24,712 nucleotides of DNA, from positions 759,990-784,701 of the forward strand of contig MJCC01000001.1 in the NCBI GenBank assembly GCA_001766655.1. The letters run 5' to 3'. Position 1 is the stretch's first letter. Each line of letters starts with the position of its first letter. Made by a program: the position numbers and the translations under genes. The notes under the pieces were generated by a model. That model had not been told where the DNA came from, ran no database searches, and saw nothing but the letters and a program-made list of their open reading frames with translations. The DNA is from Phytomonas francai. Its lineage: Eukaryota; Euglenozoa; Kinetoplastea; Trypanosomatida; Trypanosomatidae. Of this stretch, positions 1 to 8,034 are shown piece by piece.

Positions 1-1267
1 CGAGATTGTCCTTCTGCGCCTCGTACTCTTCAAGTAAGGCCTTGTATTTCCCTTTGAGTCCACCCAGCTTCTTGGAGAGCTCATCCTTCTCCTTCGCAAA
101 AAGGGCAAGCTGTTCTGCATGACTGGCTTCAGCGGATGCAAGCCTGCCCTTCTGGGCCTCGGACTGCTCCAGCAAAGTCTTGTACATTCCCTTGAATCCC
201 TCCAGGTTCCTGGAAAGCTCATCCTTCTCCTTCGCAAAAAGGGCAAGCTGCTCTGCATGACTGGCCTTATCAGATGCAAACCTTTCTTTCTGGGCTTCAG
301 AATCGTTGAGCAGGGCCTTGTGCTTTCCCTTAAGTCCTTCCATCTTTCGCAAAAGGTCATCCTTCTCCTTCTCCAGTGCAACCTTCATCTCCTCAGCACT
401 TATCCTGGACTTCTCAGCATCATCCTTCGCACTTTCAGCGCTCGCCCGGGCCTTCTCAGCAATTGTCTTGGCCTTTTTCGCAGCGGCAAGCTTTTCTGCG
501 AAGTCTTTCTGGGCCAAATCCAGCTGCTCTGCATGACTGGCCTCAGCAGATGCGAGCTTGTCCTTCTGGGCCTCGGACTGCTCTAGCAAAGTGTTGTACA
601 TTGCCTTGAGTCCCTCCAGGTTCCTGGAAAGCTCATCCTTATCCTTCGCAGAAAGGGTAAGTTGCTCTGTAAGACGAGCTTCAGTGGATGCGAGCCTGCC
701 CTTCTGGGCCTCGGACTGCTCAAGCAGAGTGTTGTACATTCCCTTCAGTCCTTCGAAGTTCCTGGAAACCTTACCCTTCTCCTTCTCTAGTGCAGCCTTT
801 GCATTCTCAGCGCTTACCCTGGCCATTTCTGCACTATCCCTTGCCTTTTCAGCTGCAGCAAGACTCTTGAGAACTTCCTTCATTTTATCGGTGTGAGTTT
901 GGGTTTCCTTTTTGATAGAGTCTCCGCTCTCTCTTATTCTGTTTAACTCGCGAACATTTTGTTCGAGAGTCTCTTGCAGATCCCCAATTTCGTAATTTTT
1001 CCGACGCAAAAGATCCTCGTATTGCTGCTCAAGTTCGTGTATACGCTCTTTCCGAATATCCAACTCCATTTGCATCTCTTTTATATTTTCTTTACTTACG
1101 TTCCGTGATGTAACGCTATTCGAACTTGATGCTCGGCTATAGCTGCTCGAAGAACGTGAAGTGTATGAAGATTTATCAGGGCTATTCCCCTCGGAAATTA
1201 TTCTATTCAGACGCGCGGCACCTTGAGCCTGGGTAGGTGAAACAATTATATTTGGTACCACGGGCAT
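1..1267 (-). CDS. Repetitive coiled-coil protein, N-terminal part (runs off the window)
   Basis: The frame is open from the ATG at 1267 to the first base of the window: 422 codons with no stop, so the C-terminus lies outside. Residues 1-60 are polar and Ser-rich. From about residue 65 the protein is one long, highly charged helix rich in Glu, Lys, Ala and Leu, a coiled coil. From about residue 130 it is built from a 46-residue unit (138 bases) containing phrases such as KDELSRNLEGLKGMY and LLEQSEAQK. Some units are replaced by an Ala-rich variant (AEKARASAESAK), and the composite is exactly 92 residues. The start is supported by a polypyrimidine-AG acceptor about 40 bases upstream. A structural cytoskeletal or flagellar role is plausible from the architecture, but no specific family is recognised. 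Large repetitive proteins of this kind are common in trypanosomatids. The gene is real; its function is unknown. Confidence 0.85.
   Translation of the reverse strand, partial: MPVVPNIIVSPTQAQGAARLNRIISEGNSPDKSSYTSRSSSSYSRASSSNSVTSRNVSKENIKEMQMELDIRKERIHELEQQYEDLLRRKNYEIGDLQETLEQNVRELNRIRESGDSIKKETQTHTDKMKEVLKSLAAAEKARDSAEMARVSAENAKAALEKEKGKVSRNFEGLKGMYNTLLEQSEAQKGRLASTEARLTEQLTLSAKDKDELSRNLEGLKAMYNTLLEQSEAQKDKLASAEASHAEQLDLAQKDFAEKLAAAKKAKTIAEKARASAESAKDDAEKSRISAEEMKVALEKEKDDLLRKMEGLKGKHKALLNDSEAQKERFASDKASHAEQLALFAKEKDELSRNLEGFKGMYKTLLEQSEAQKGRLASAEASHAEQLALFAKEKDELSKKLGGLKGKYKALLEEYEAQKDNL
11..838 (-). repeat. 138-base tandem repeat inside the coiled-coil gene
   Basis: The plus-strand marker cttctgggcctcgg, or a close variant, recurs at 11, 149, 287, 563 and 701. 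All spacings are 138 bases or an exact multiple (287 to 563 is 276), and a divergent unit fills the slot near 425. The unit encodes 46 residues. Forty-six equals five heptads plus one hendecad, so a continuous coiled coil can be kept through the repeats. The copies at 149, 563 and 701 are nearly identical around the marker, which suggests recent duplication or gene conversion. Confidence 0.9.
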
Positions 1268-2206
1268 TGTGTATTTGCTGTATAAATAGATATTCCGTAA
1301 TTAGCCTATAGGGATATAAATGAAAAAAAATTCGTTTTATAATTACTCAATGACCTATCTTTTTATAAAACTCTGAAAATAAATGCTATAAAAAATTATA
1401 TCGAGCGTGAAGTTTTCGAAGTCACTTGTGTATGTCAAGGTGGCAAAAACTGTCGTATATTGTTTATAATAATAGCTATGAGAACGACTAAATAAGAATC
1501 TATGTTAGAAATAAATCAGAGAATTAAAAGTAGATACGTTGTTGTTTAGCGCACCGAAGAAGTGAGTTGTAAAATATGAGGCATTCGATCTTTACACTCA
1601 TCGTAAACAAAACCCATCTCGCCATTTACCTCTTCTTTTCAGATTCTCCGTTTCTTTTAGGTTTGTGGATACCCCTCATTTTTCCCCACATGTTTATATA
1701 TCTACCCCAAGCAACAGGATTAATCGGCATAATGATTAAAGATAATTTAAAATATAGAGTAACTAAAAACTAATTGCTTTGTACAAAGTGAAGATGAAGA
1801 TCTACATAAGTACAGGTATGAAGAGCAAAAATAGCAAGCAATTTCGACACACTAAACCTCAAATAATCAATAGATGCGAAGTAAAATGCTATGGAATAGG
1901 AATCTAAATCACCCTTACGATATATAAATGTATGCAATAATAAGGGAAAAAACGAAAACTTAAAGTTATATCAAAATTTGATTTAAATATGTTCTCATTC
2001 ATGTTTTCCTTTTAGCATACGCATATGAATTCTCCTCATCTTACCCTGTAGAATATTTCCGATCTACTGGCTCAACCTCTTTGACTAATATTCCAACAAT
2101 TCCTGTAGCCTCCCTCCTTCTAAGACCATACTTTTATCGAACAAGTCTCCTTTATTATTTTCACCCCAGTAAAAATTCCAGTGATGTTCATCCACCCTTT
2201 GCTCCA
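1268..2206. other. Intergenic spacer, no gene seen
   Basis: AT-rich spacer of 939 bases between the 256-residue gene and the repetitive gene. The part next to the repetitive gene holds its 5' UTR and acceptor, and the rest should include the 3' UTR of the 256-residue gene. A 65-codon plus-strand frame (1576-1773) is antisense to the unit, encodes a hydrophobic low-complexity peptide and has no visible support. No RNA gene was recognised. Confidence 0.6.
1306..1330 (-). promoter_or_regulatory. Predicted spliced-leader acceptor for the coiled-coil gene
   Basis: On the minus strand an eight-T run (1323-1330) with further pyrimidines is followed by AG at 1307-1306. This leaves a 38-base 5' UTR (1305-1268) before the ATG. 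It is the expected arrangement for kinetoplastid trans-splicing; the exact site is a prediction. Confidence 0.55.
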
Positions 2207-2977
2207 TCATTGATGCTGACAACGCTGTTGATCGCCCTGCTGAGCATCCTCTAAGTACTTCATTAAGGAAGAGCTGGATTCTGCAACCTTTATGCATTCA
2301 TCAAGGGTCTGTGGAATCTCGGACGAGCCCAACGCGGCGCCGTAGGCCCCTTTGATTTCCTCATATGAAAGGCCAAGTCCTACGCCTATGGAGAGCGCTG
2401 TTTGAATTTGAGTAGAGATCATGTCAAGCATGAGCTGTTTTGAGTGGTCCGCATCCTTTTCTTTGTCTTCATCTATGTCTTCATAAAAGTCCTCCTCGCT
2501 ACCATCTTCGTCATCAATGCTATGCGTAACTTTTTCAGCATTCCCAAAAGTGTCGGACGATGGGAACGTTTGCTTTCCCTGATTCTGAATTTTATCATAT
2601 TCAGCCCGTGCACCCTCAATACGCACGGCCTCATTGTAAGCGTCCTCGGTCGCCTCCAGTTTAGTTTCAAGGACCTCATTTGTCTGTAAATCGCAGTACT
2701 CTATGGCAGCTTGCCCAGTGATCACGAAGCAAGGCATACCCTTCTGACTTGCCACTGCCGAAACATAGAAGGGAAAGTTTTCAGCAAATTTGTTCTGCCA
2801 GTTCTTCCCATCACTTTGATTCTTCGCATAACTCACAATCTCGTCGATGTCTATACCGTCAATTTGCATGAGAGCTACATAACCAAACGAAGCATCCTTG
2901 GTTCCGACCACAATAGAGTTCTCATCCTCCTTCCAAGAAATAAAGGTGAATGGAGAAATTGGCTTTACGTTATCCAT
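2207..2977 (-). CDS. Unrecognised 256-residue protein with acidic linker
   Basis: A complete ATG-to-TGA frame of 256 residues on the same strand as its neighbours. I recognise no family. Residues about 8-120 look like a compact mixed alpha/beta domain with hydrophobic strands (FTFISW, SIVVGT, YVALMQI, FYVSAVAS, PCFVITG). Then comes a strongly acidic stretch at about 153-178 (IDDEDGSEED and following). It ends in a helical region (180-245) with a Gly-rich turn (IGVGLGLSYEEIKGAYGAALG) and a Gln-rich tail. There is no signal peptide, and the small hydrophobic patch near 195-203 is too short for a confident membrane span. A weak acceptor lies about 85 bases upstream (AG at 3064-3063). It sits before a 2-kb gap. 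Probably a conserved kinetoplastid hypothetical; function unknown. Confidence 0.8.
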   Translation of the reverse strand: MDNVKPISPFTFISWKEDENSIVVGTKDASFGYVALMQIDGIDIDEIVSYAKNQSDGKNWQNKFAENFPFYVSAVASQKGMPCFVITGQAAIEYCDLQTNEVLETKLEATEDAYNEAVRIEGARAEYDKIQNQGKQTFPSSDTFGNAEKVTHSIDDEDGSEEDFYEDIDEDKEKDADHSKQLMLDMISTQIQTALSIGVGLGLSYEEIKGAYGAALGSSEIPQTLDECIKVAESSSSLMKYLEDAQQGDQQRCQHQ

Positions 2978-3362
2978 TTTCTCGTGCCTGTGTCGACAAT
3001 ATTCACACTTTGAAATACTATGAACTTCTCTATTAGTAAATATTGTTATTTAAAACTAAATACTTTAGAAAAATAGCAGGAGTTTGTGGAAAGAATAAAT
3101 AATAGATTAGTACAAAAAAAATGTAGTATAGGCAATACAATGTCTAAGGAAACACAACAAGGGAATTTTATAATACCATACTTATTCTTGCGAATCTAGA
3201 GAAACTTCACACGTGGCAAGTACAATGATACTGAAAATATACTGTATTCATAATGATGATGTTTGTCAAGGTGCATACAAGTTCTTTAGCAACTTTGATT
3301 CACGGTGTTGACACAAGGGGTGTAGTGTCCAATTCCAAGTCTTCCTTTTTGAGGATACATAC

Positions 3363-3381
3363 ATATATATATATATATATA
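3363..3381. repeat. AT dinucleotide microsatellite
   Basis: An uninterrupted AT alternation of 19 bases in the spacer. It is likely to vary in length between strains and has no evident function. Confidence 0.9.
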
Positions 3382-4093
3382 GCTAGGATAGCGATGCACG
3401 CACAACAGGTTTCCATTGTAACTTCGCCATCAGGAAGAGAAGTATACGCAAAACTTCTCTAGCCACTCTTTATTTTAATCAATTTTCCAGCCTGATATTC
3501 CTAGTATATTTCAGGGCACCGAACCTTTGGGCACTTTTAAGGAGAATCGCTTTCTAGTATCACATATCTGCAAATTCCAGTGTGCAGTTAAGTGGAAGTA
3601 AAAGGATCCCAATCACCACTATTTTCGTTCTTTGGGAAAAAAATAGAGTAACAGAAAAATCGAATTCGTCATGATCCTATCGTCCATGTTCCCATCTCAC
3701 GCCCTCCGGAAAGCACTCTCACATTACATAAACGCATAAAATGAAACGAATCCGAAGGTTGATGTAAATCTAAACGGCGAAACAAGCATGTAAGCAAATG
3801 CTATTTTTTTTGACAAGAGTTTTAATCAACGTCAGGGTTTATCGACAACTCTTTTATGAGAACTACTGGAATACATCGTTACCAGTTTTATTCTGTGCTG
3901 CAACACTTTCCAGACCTTTCCAGAAAGGAAAACTAATTCGCCTGATTAGATGTGAATATTGCACAAAATAGAAGAGTTCACCAATAGTGCCCGGTCTGAA
4001 CCCATTCTGACAACGCGGTACGGAGACGCGATGATGCAAGAAGTGTACAAATACGTTCCCGTAGTACTAGTGGCTGTCGGTATGGCCCCCGCT

Positions 4094-4279
4094 AGGGTTC
4101 ACTCCGCGGTAAGAAACCCTCAAGGGCAAGGAGGAGCAACAGACCGTCTCTTGTCTGGTGACCCGCGTCTCTGTCATTGTACACCAATAGTCATATGCTA
4201 CCTCTCTATCTCTTTGATTTGGCCCTATGATAAGCACACGGTGTGGCGATCTAGCTGCCCTTCTCCAGGGAGTGCTTAG
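4094..4279. other. Hairpin cluster, possible non-coding RNA
   Basis: Three inverted repeats lie in about 185 bases. AGGGTT (4094-4099) pairs with AACCCT (4115-4120). CAGAC (4140-4144) pairs with GTCTG (4153-4157). A hairpin at 4251-4279 has CCCT/AGGG around the loop tctcc, with GC/GC and CTA/TAG further out. The last is followed by an AGA about five bases on, which recalls the single-hairpin H/ACA RNAs of trypanosomatids, but I cannot show a guide match. Strand is unassigned. Chance hairpins in a GC-richer patch are a real alternative. Confidence 0.2.
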
Positions 4280-5007
4280 CATGAGAGATTTTCAACAAAA
4301 TGATTTAAAATACTTGTTGAGTCACAACTTTTGCTCATGGAGCATCCCCCTAACAAGATGGCACAGGCTTATGACTAGGCTTCACTGGCACTCAAAACCA
4401 TTCACACAGTGCACCTGCGTGTCACAAATTCTCCGGTACCACTACTGTACGAAATAACACAACGCTCGATTGATTTCAGGAGTCCTTGATGAACCTCATC
4501 CCCACAAGCAAAAGCCCAGGAAAGACCAAACCGCCTACACAAAATAAGAAAAGCAATCAAAGGTAGTGTTGTGGGGCATCCTGTTGCTCGAGTTATTGTC
4601 AAATATTCTGATACGATAAACGGGAAAAAGGGTTGCAAGTGTCCAAATCACAAGGGTCGACTCATTACAGCCCATCCCGTTATTTATGTTGGCATACATA
4701 AAGTTTTCCCGCATGCATAGTTTACCATAGTCACTCTCGATATCTTTCCCGTCTCAATTGTGGCAACAGGTCTGAGTAGGTCGACTGAGAACAGCAAAGA
4801 CTCACGAAGACAGTGTCTATGGTTGCCTCTTTTCAAAACTAATATGGAAGGCAACAGGTCTTCTATATCCCTCCCCTATGCGCAACAGTGTGGAATCCAT
4901 TGAAAAAAAGAGGATGCCGATATCGTAGAAAAAAAATGTGAGGATCAAGTAGACGCACCCTCTAAAATCTCACAGCCCCCAGAATATCCCCGATAATTTG
5001 CACGTGA

Positions 5008-6051
5008 CTATGAGCGTGGCTCGGTCCGATCGTTCGAACTTATCACAATGGCTGCGGCTAAGCTCACATTTTCTATTACATCTTCAATCATATTCAGCAC
5101 ATGTTGTAGCAGTGCTTGGCTACCATCCGCATCGCTCAAGAACCACCTCCCGGTATTAGTGTTGTCATCCTGTGGCTGTAAACGAAACCCTGCTAAAGAA
5201 AGTAGATTTGGAACTCCGAAACGTTCAATTGGCTTCAGCTTTCTAACATAAGTTTCGCTTTGGGTAGAGAGGCTTCGATACTTCTCACTTCGAGGGTTGT
5301 CAATGATATTTTTAAGGATACGTTGCAATAGTTCAAGGCCTCCTAACGTAATCTGAATGCCCTCTTCGTCAGCACCATCTCCAAGTAGCTCATTACTTTC
5401 AAGCATGCACTTAGTGAGTGCCAGGTCTTCCTCCTCTTTTTCGGTAAAAGATGACCTGGGATTCGATAAGCCTTGAATGGCAGATGGCATGGAATGACCG
5501 GGAGTCGTGTCTCCTACTATGTTAGCAGAAGAAAAAGAAGGGGGTGCAGAGGCTCTATCACCACCACTAGTACCGCTAATCGCCCCGCGGCTTGAAGTTG
5601 TTTCACCAAGGAGAGGTCGTAGCATCCGCCCAAGGGGAGTGCTCATCAGCATCGGAATCATATCTCGAACATCGCCCGGGATGTCTCGGCCTAATAAAAA
5701 CTGTGAGGCAGCCTGTGTAAAATGATTGCAATTATTACGGAGTAGATCATAACTATTGGGGCCAAAGTTTCCGCCGCTGCCTTGCTGCTGTTTAACCCAG
5801 GATAAAAAATAAGCTTCGTTTCGCTTGGTGTCGCCTAGAGGCTCGGTACGGTAAGGTGCCCCGAAGCGGGTGTGGGCTGGGCGTGCCTCTTGTACGATGC
5901 CAACACCACCATCGAAGTAGAACTCACACCCAAACACGAGTATGGAAGTGTGCCAAATGCCTTCGAGCTCTCGACCCATGAGGAGCATGCTCATTGAACG
6001 AGCCATACCATTGGAAATATCATAGCGATACAAATGCACAGGATGCGACAT
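5008..6051 (-). CDS. DeSI-type PPPDE peptidase fused to a PUB domain
   Basis: 347 residues, ATG to TAG. Residues 3-125 form a PPPDE (DeSI) papain-fold isopeptidase domain. The family's catalytic pair is visible as His34 (IWHTSI) and Cys108 (NNCNHF), with the usual block LRNNCNHFTQAASQFLLG. DeSI enzymes remove SUMO or ubiquitin in other eukaryotes. A Ser/Gly-rich linker (150-200) and an acidic, UIM-like helix (about 206-221) follow. Residues about 232-310 match a PUB domain (ILKNIIDNPRSEKYRSL, then RKLKPIERFG and LLSLAGF), closely resembling the PUB domain of peptide N-glycanase. PUB domains bind the C-terminal tail of p97/VCP/Cdc48, so a p97-linked deconjugating enzyme is inferred. The 5' UTR is predicted to be only 14 bases. 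Domain calls are confident; substrate is unknown. Confidence 0.9.
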   Translation of the reverse strand: MSHPVHLYRYDISNGMARSMSMLLMGRELEGIWHTSILVFGCEFYFDGGVGIVQEARPAHTRFGAPYRTEPLGDTKRNEAYFLSWVKQQQGSGGNFGPNSYDLLRNNCNHFTQAASQFLLGRDIPGDVRDMIPMLMSTPLGRMLRPLLGETTSSRGAISGTSGGDRASAPPSFSSANIVGDTTPGHSMPSAIQGLSNPRSSFTEKEEEDLALTKCMLESNELLGDGADEEGIQITLGGLELLQRILKNIIDNPRSEKYRSLSTQSETYVRKLKPIERFGVPNLLSLAGFRLQPQDDNTNTGRWFLSDADGSQALLQHVLNMIEDVIENVSLAAAIVISSNDRTEPRS

Positions 6052-6398
6052 GTCGGATAGTTATCCTATAGTGTATCATGGGAGAGAATGAAGAAAAGGG
6101 TAGAAAGTTGTTTCGTGTAATATGGAATTGACATGTGTGATTGAACTGCAGTAAATGAAATAGTCTAAAAAAGAAAAATTTCTGCATAAACACCATTGAA
6201 AGGACAAAACTATAACTCACTTTACAGTTTAAAAATTTTTTAAGACATGTATAAATATTAGAGAAATTGTAGATGTCAATGTCTCAAGTTTTTTTGCATA
6301 AACTCAAGTGCTATACACTATTAAGTTAGAAGCAAAGGAACTAATCTTTACAATTATGTTCACGTGATCCATTAAGTACGTGAAAAGGGGATCGAAAA
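6052..6398. other. Intergenic spacer, no gene seen
   Basis: AT-rich spacer between the RBBP6-like gene and the DeSI-PUB gene. Apart from the trans-splice signal next to the DeSI-PUB start, no frame or RNA gene is supported. Confidence 0.6.
6066..6107 (-). promoter_or_regulatory. Predicted spliced-leader acceptor for the DeSI-PUB gene
   Basis: A long pyrimidine tract on the minus strand (6107-6080, almost all C and T) is followed by AG at 6067-6066, 14 bases before the ATG. It is one of the clearest acceptor signals in the window. Confidence 0.6.
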
Positions 6399-7649
6399 CT
6401 AAATCTGAAGCACTTGTTCATCCATAATCATCAGTACCTTACTCCGCTTTCGCCTTGCCTTGATATCCGCTGTTAACGGATCCGGCACGTCTAGATATGA
6501 AAGAATCTGGTCCAAGTCATTTTGCAGCTGCTGCTCAATTTCTGGGGTTTCCGAAAAGCCATTGATATTACAACCCCTTGAATCTTCAACGCAACGGTTG
6601 GAACGGGGGACGCCTTCCCAGGAGTCCTCTGTTGTGTGCGGCCACCTACTCCTCACCTCAATCGTGGTATTTGATGAGTAACATCCTTCGACTCCTCTCG
6701 CCCCCTTCGATCGTTCCCCCTCCAACCCGCATGAAGAGGACAATGACTTGCTTTTATTAGTCATATATGAACTATTTGGGAAGGATGATTCTAATTTGGG
6801 GGTTTTACTTCTTTCACGAAGCTCTATATCCTCTCGCTCACGTTTAACTATGTCAGAGGAGCCGCTTTCGCACCCCGCAGTTTCTCCTATTCGTCCACAT
6901 ACAGGGCATTCGCCGTCAGACATTGCCATGCCTCTCGCAGCCTCTAGACATGTTGCACATACACAAAAATTACAACACGCTGTTCGGACCTCAGAGAAAA
7001 CGTTTAAGTCGCAAAGTACGCATGTCTGTGGTCTGCTTGCATTGATTTCCTCGTTGACGGTATCCGAGGGGGCACACCTGCCACGCATAATGGGAAACGT
7101 TTTCGTTGCCAGTGCCGCCGCACGTTCAAAGCCAAGGGGATCAGCCGAGCTGGACGACAAATTAGACTTCGATGTATCCGCGTAATTGTTGTCTCTCTTC
7201 ACTGTGATATTAATGGAAGTCGAAGATGCACACGTGGCCTCTATCCCCAACTGGCTCTCCATTTGATTCACTAATAGTTTCTGCTCCATTAACCTCTGCT
7301 TTGCCTCCTGAGCTGTCTGATCCATTAAAGAACGCTTCGACACCGTAATAGCAAGTACGTCGTAGGTGTGTATTACGTCCGTCTCGTTCACAGGCACTGC
7401 TTCTTCTGCCATCCCCTCCATGGCAGTGTCATCCGCTTTTAGTGCATGATTAGTCAAAGTCGGAGTCTGAACCTTCACTATGGATAACTTGTAGGTACTT
7501 AAATTAATCTGATGCTCCGTAACCACAGCATGCAAAAGGCGTGCGGCGGTAATGGACTCACCTGGGAAGCCTAGAGTCAAGTGTCGACCAGATGCTGCGG
7601 GGTGAGAGCCTAAAAGTCGATAGCGAACTAGACCCTCAGTTTCGTTCAT
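6399..7649 (-). CDS. RBBP6: RBBP6/Mpe1-like protein: DWNN domain plus RING finger
   Basis: 416 residues from the first in-frame ATG at 7649. The longer open frame begins at TTG (7805) and runs through the predicted splice acceptor. Residues about 6-106 fit a DWNN ubiquitin-like domain (VRYRLLG, LTLGFPGESITAARLL, a diverged acidic insert, then YDVLAITVSKR). Residues 210-251 form a C4C4 RING with the RBBP6 spacing: Cys210, 213, 226, 231, 234, 248 and 251, including the paired cysteines 225-226 and an additional Cys229. In yeast and humans this DWNN-RING family (Mpe1, RBBP6) belongs to the mRNA cleavage and polyadenylation machinery and has E3 ligase features. The CCHC zinc knuckle usually found between DWNN and RING is absent. 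The rest is a Ser-rich disordered region and a basic C-terminus (KARRKRSK). A role in mRNA 3'-end formation, which in kinetoplastids is coupled to trans-splicing, is inferred. Confidence 0.8.
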   Translation of the reverse strand: MNETEGLVRYRLLGSHPAASGRHLTLGFPGESITAARLLHAVVTEHQINLSTYKLSIVKVQTPTLTNHALKADDTAMEGMAEEAVPVNETDVIHTYDVLAITVSKRSLMDQTAQEAKQRLMEQKLLVNQMESQLGIEATCASSTSINITVKRDNNYADTSKSNLSSSSADPLGFERAAALATKTFPIMRGRCAPSDTVNEEINASRPQTCVLCDLNVFSEVRTACCNFCVCATCLEAARGMAMSDGECPVCGRIGETAGCESGSSDIVKREREDIELRERSKTPKLESSFPNSSYMTNKSKSLSSSCGLEGERSKGARGVEGCYSSNTTIEVRSRWPHTTEDSWEGVPRSNRCVEDSRGCNINGFSETPEIEQQLQNDLDQILSYLDVPDPLTADIKARRKRSKVLMIMDEQVLQI

Positions 7650-8034
7650 TACTATTTTTTGATAAACAGCTTTTCCTTTGTGTATATCTATGTATTTACA
7701 ATATTCTGTTCTAGTTTGATAGACCTCAGTTATATCCGTAAGACAAGAAAAAAGTATGTTATTAGGAGAAGTTTGTGAAGCAATAAGTACGTTAAATAAT
7801 CTCAAATAAAGGGCAGTTAGAATCTAAAGATTTATAAAACGTCTTTTCAAAGGACGGGTAATAATTTATAAGCGGAGGAATACCCTTTAGGGATAGTCAA
7901 ATACAGGCACAAAAAAAATGATGAAATTCAGATTTATCAACTAGTTTACATCCAATTCCCTACAGAAACATAAAGTGTAACTCTCACCCTTCTTCCTTTC
8001 TTCGCTCGTGTTACTGTACACACAACCAAGTGCA
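7650..8034. other. Intergenic spacer, no gene seen
   Basis: AT-rich spacer of 385 bases between the 301-residue gene and the RBBP6-like gene. It contains the acceptor signal described for the RBBP6-like gene; nothing else is recognised. Confidence 0.6.
7725..7754 (-). promoter_or_regulatory. Predicted spliced-leader acceptor for the RBBP6-like gene
   Basis: A pyrimidine tract read leftward from 7754 (TACTTTTTTCTTGTCT type) is followed by AG at 7726-7725, 75 bases before the ATG at 7649. It falls inside the apparent TTG-started extension, so it argues for the ATG start. Confidence 0.5.

Larger units (their letters stand above)
2978..5007. other. Two-kilobase gap without a convincing gene
   Basis: The longest spacer inside the gene array, between the protease-PUB gene and the 256-residue gene. 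It holds an AT dinucleotide run at 3363-3381, a possible 5' UTR near 2978-3062, and a segment around 3980-4300 that is less AT-rich than its flanks and rich in short hairpins. Small frames on both strands (for example plus 3959-4279, plus 4227-4457, minus 4067-4282) overlap each other, resemble nothing I know and lack long-frame support. It may be a long 3' UTR, a decayed gene or a non-coding RNA locus. Confidence 0.55.

Noticed and set aside
119..896. Overlapping plus-strand frames of up to 155 codons
   Set aside because: They are antisense to the repetitive coiled-coil gene and are open only because the repeat is rich in Lys/Glu/Ala codons. Their peptides are Ser/Leu/Phe low-complexity and repeat with the same period.
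1576..1773. Plus-strand 65-codon hydrophobic frame
   Set aside because: Opposite to the array, AT-rich spacer composition, and no acceptor signal on that strand.
4095..4105. Box-B-like GGGTTCACTCC, suggesting a tRNA
   Set aside because: One mismatch to the core box B, no pairing T stem, no acceptor stem, and the only box-A-like sequence is about 23 bases away, too close for a tRNA.
3959..4457. Plus-strand frames at 3959-4279 and 4227-4457
   Set aside because: The first starts at TTG, both oppose the transcription direction of the array, they overlap one another, and the peptides resemble nothing I know.
4402..4638. Minus-strand 78-codon frame in the long gap
   Set aside because: It begins at TTG and has no internal ATG, so it is not a plausible eukaryotic gene.
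7650..7805. N-terminal extension of the RBBP6-like protein to a TTG
   Set aside because: There is no ATG, it crosses the predicted acceptor, and the DWNN domain begins properly right after the ATG at 7649.
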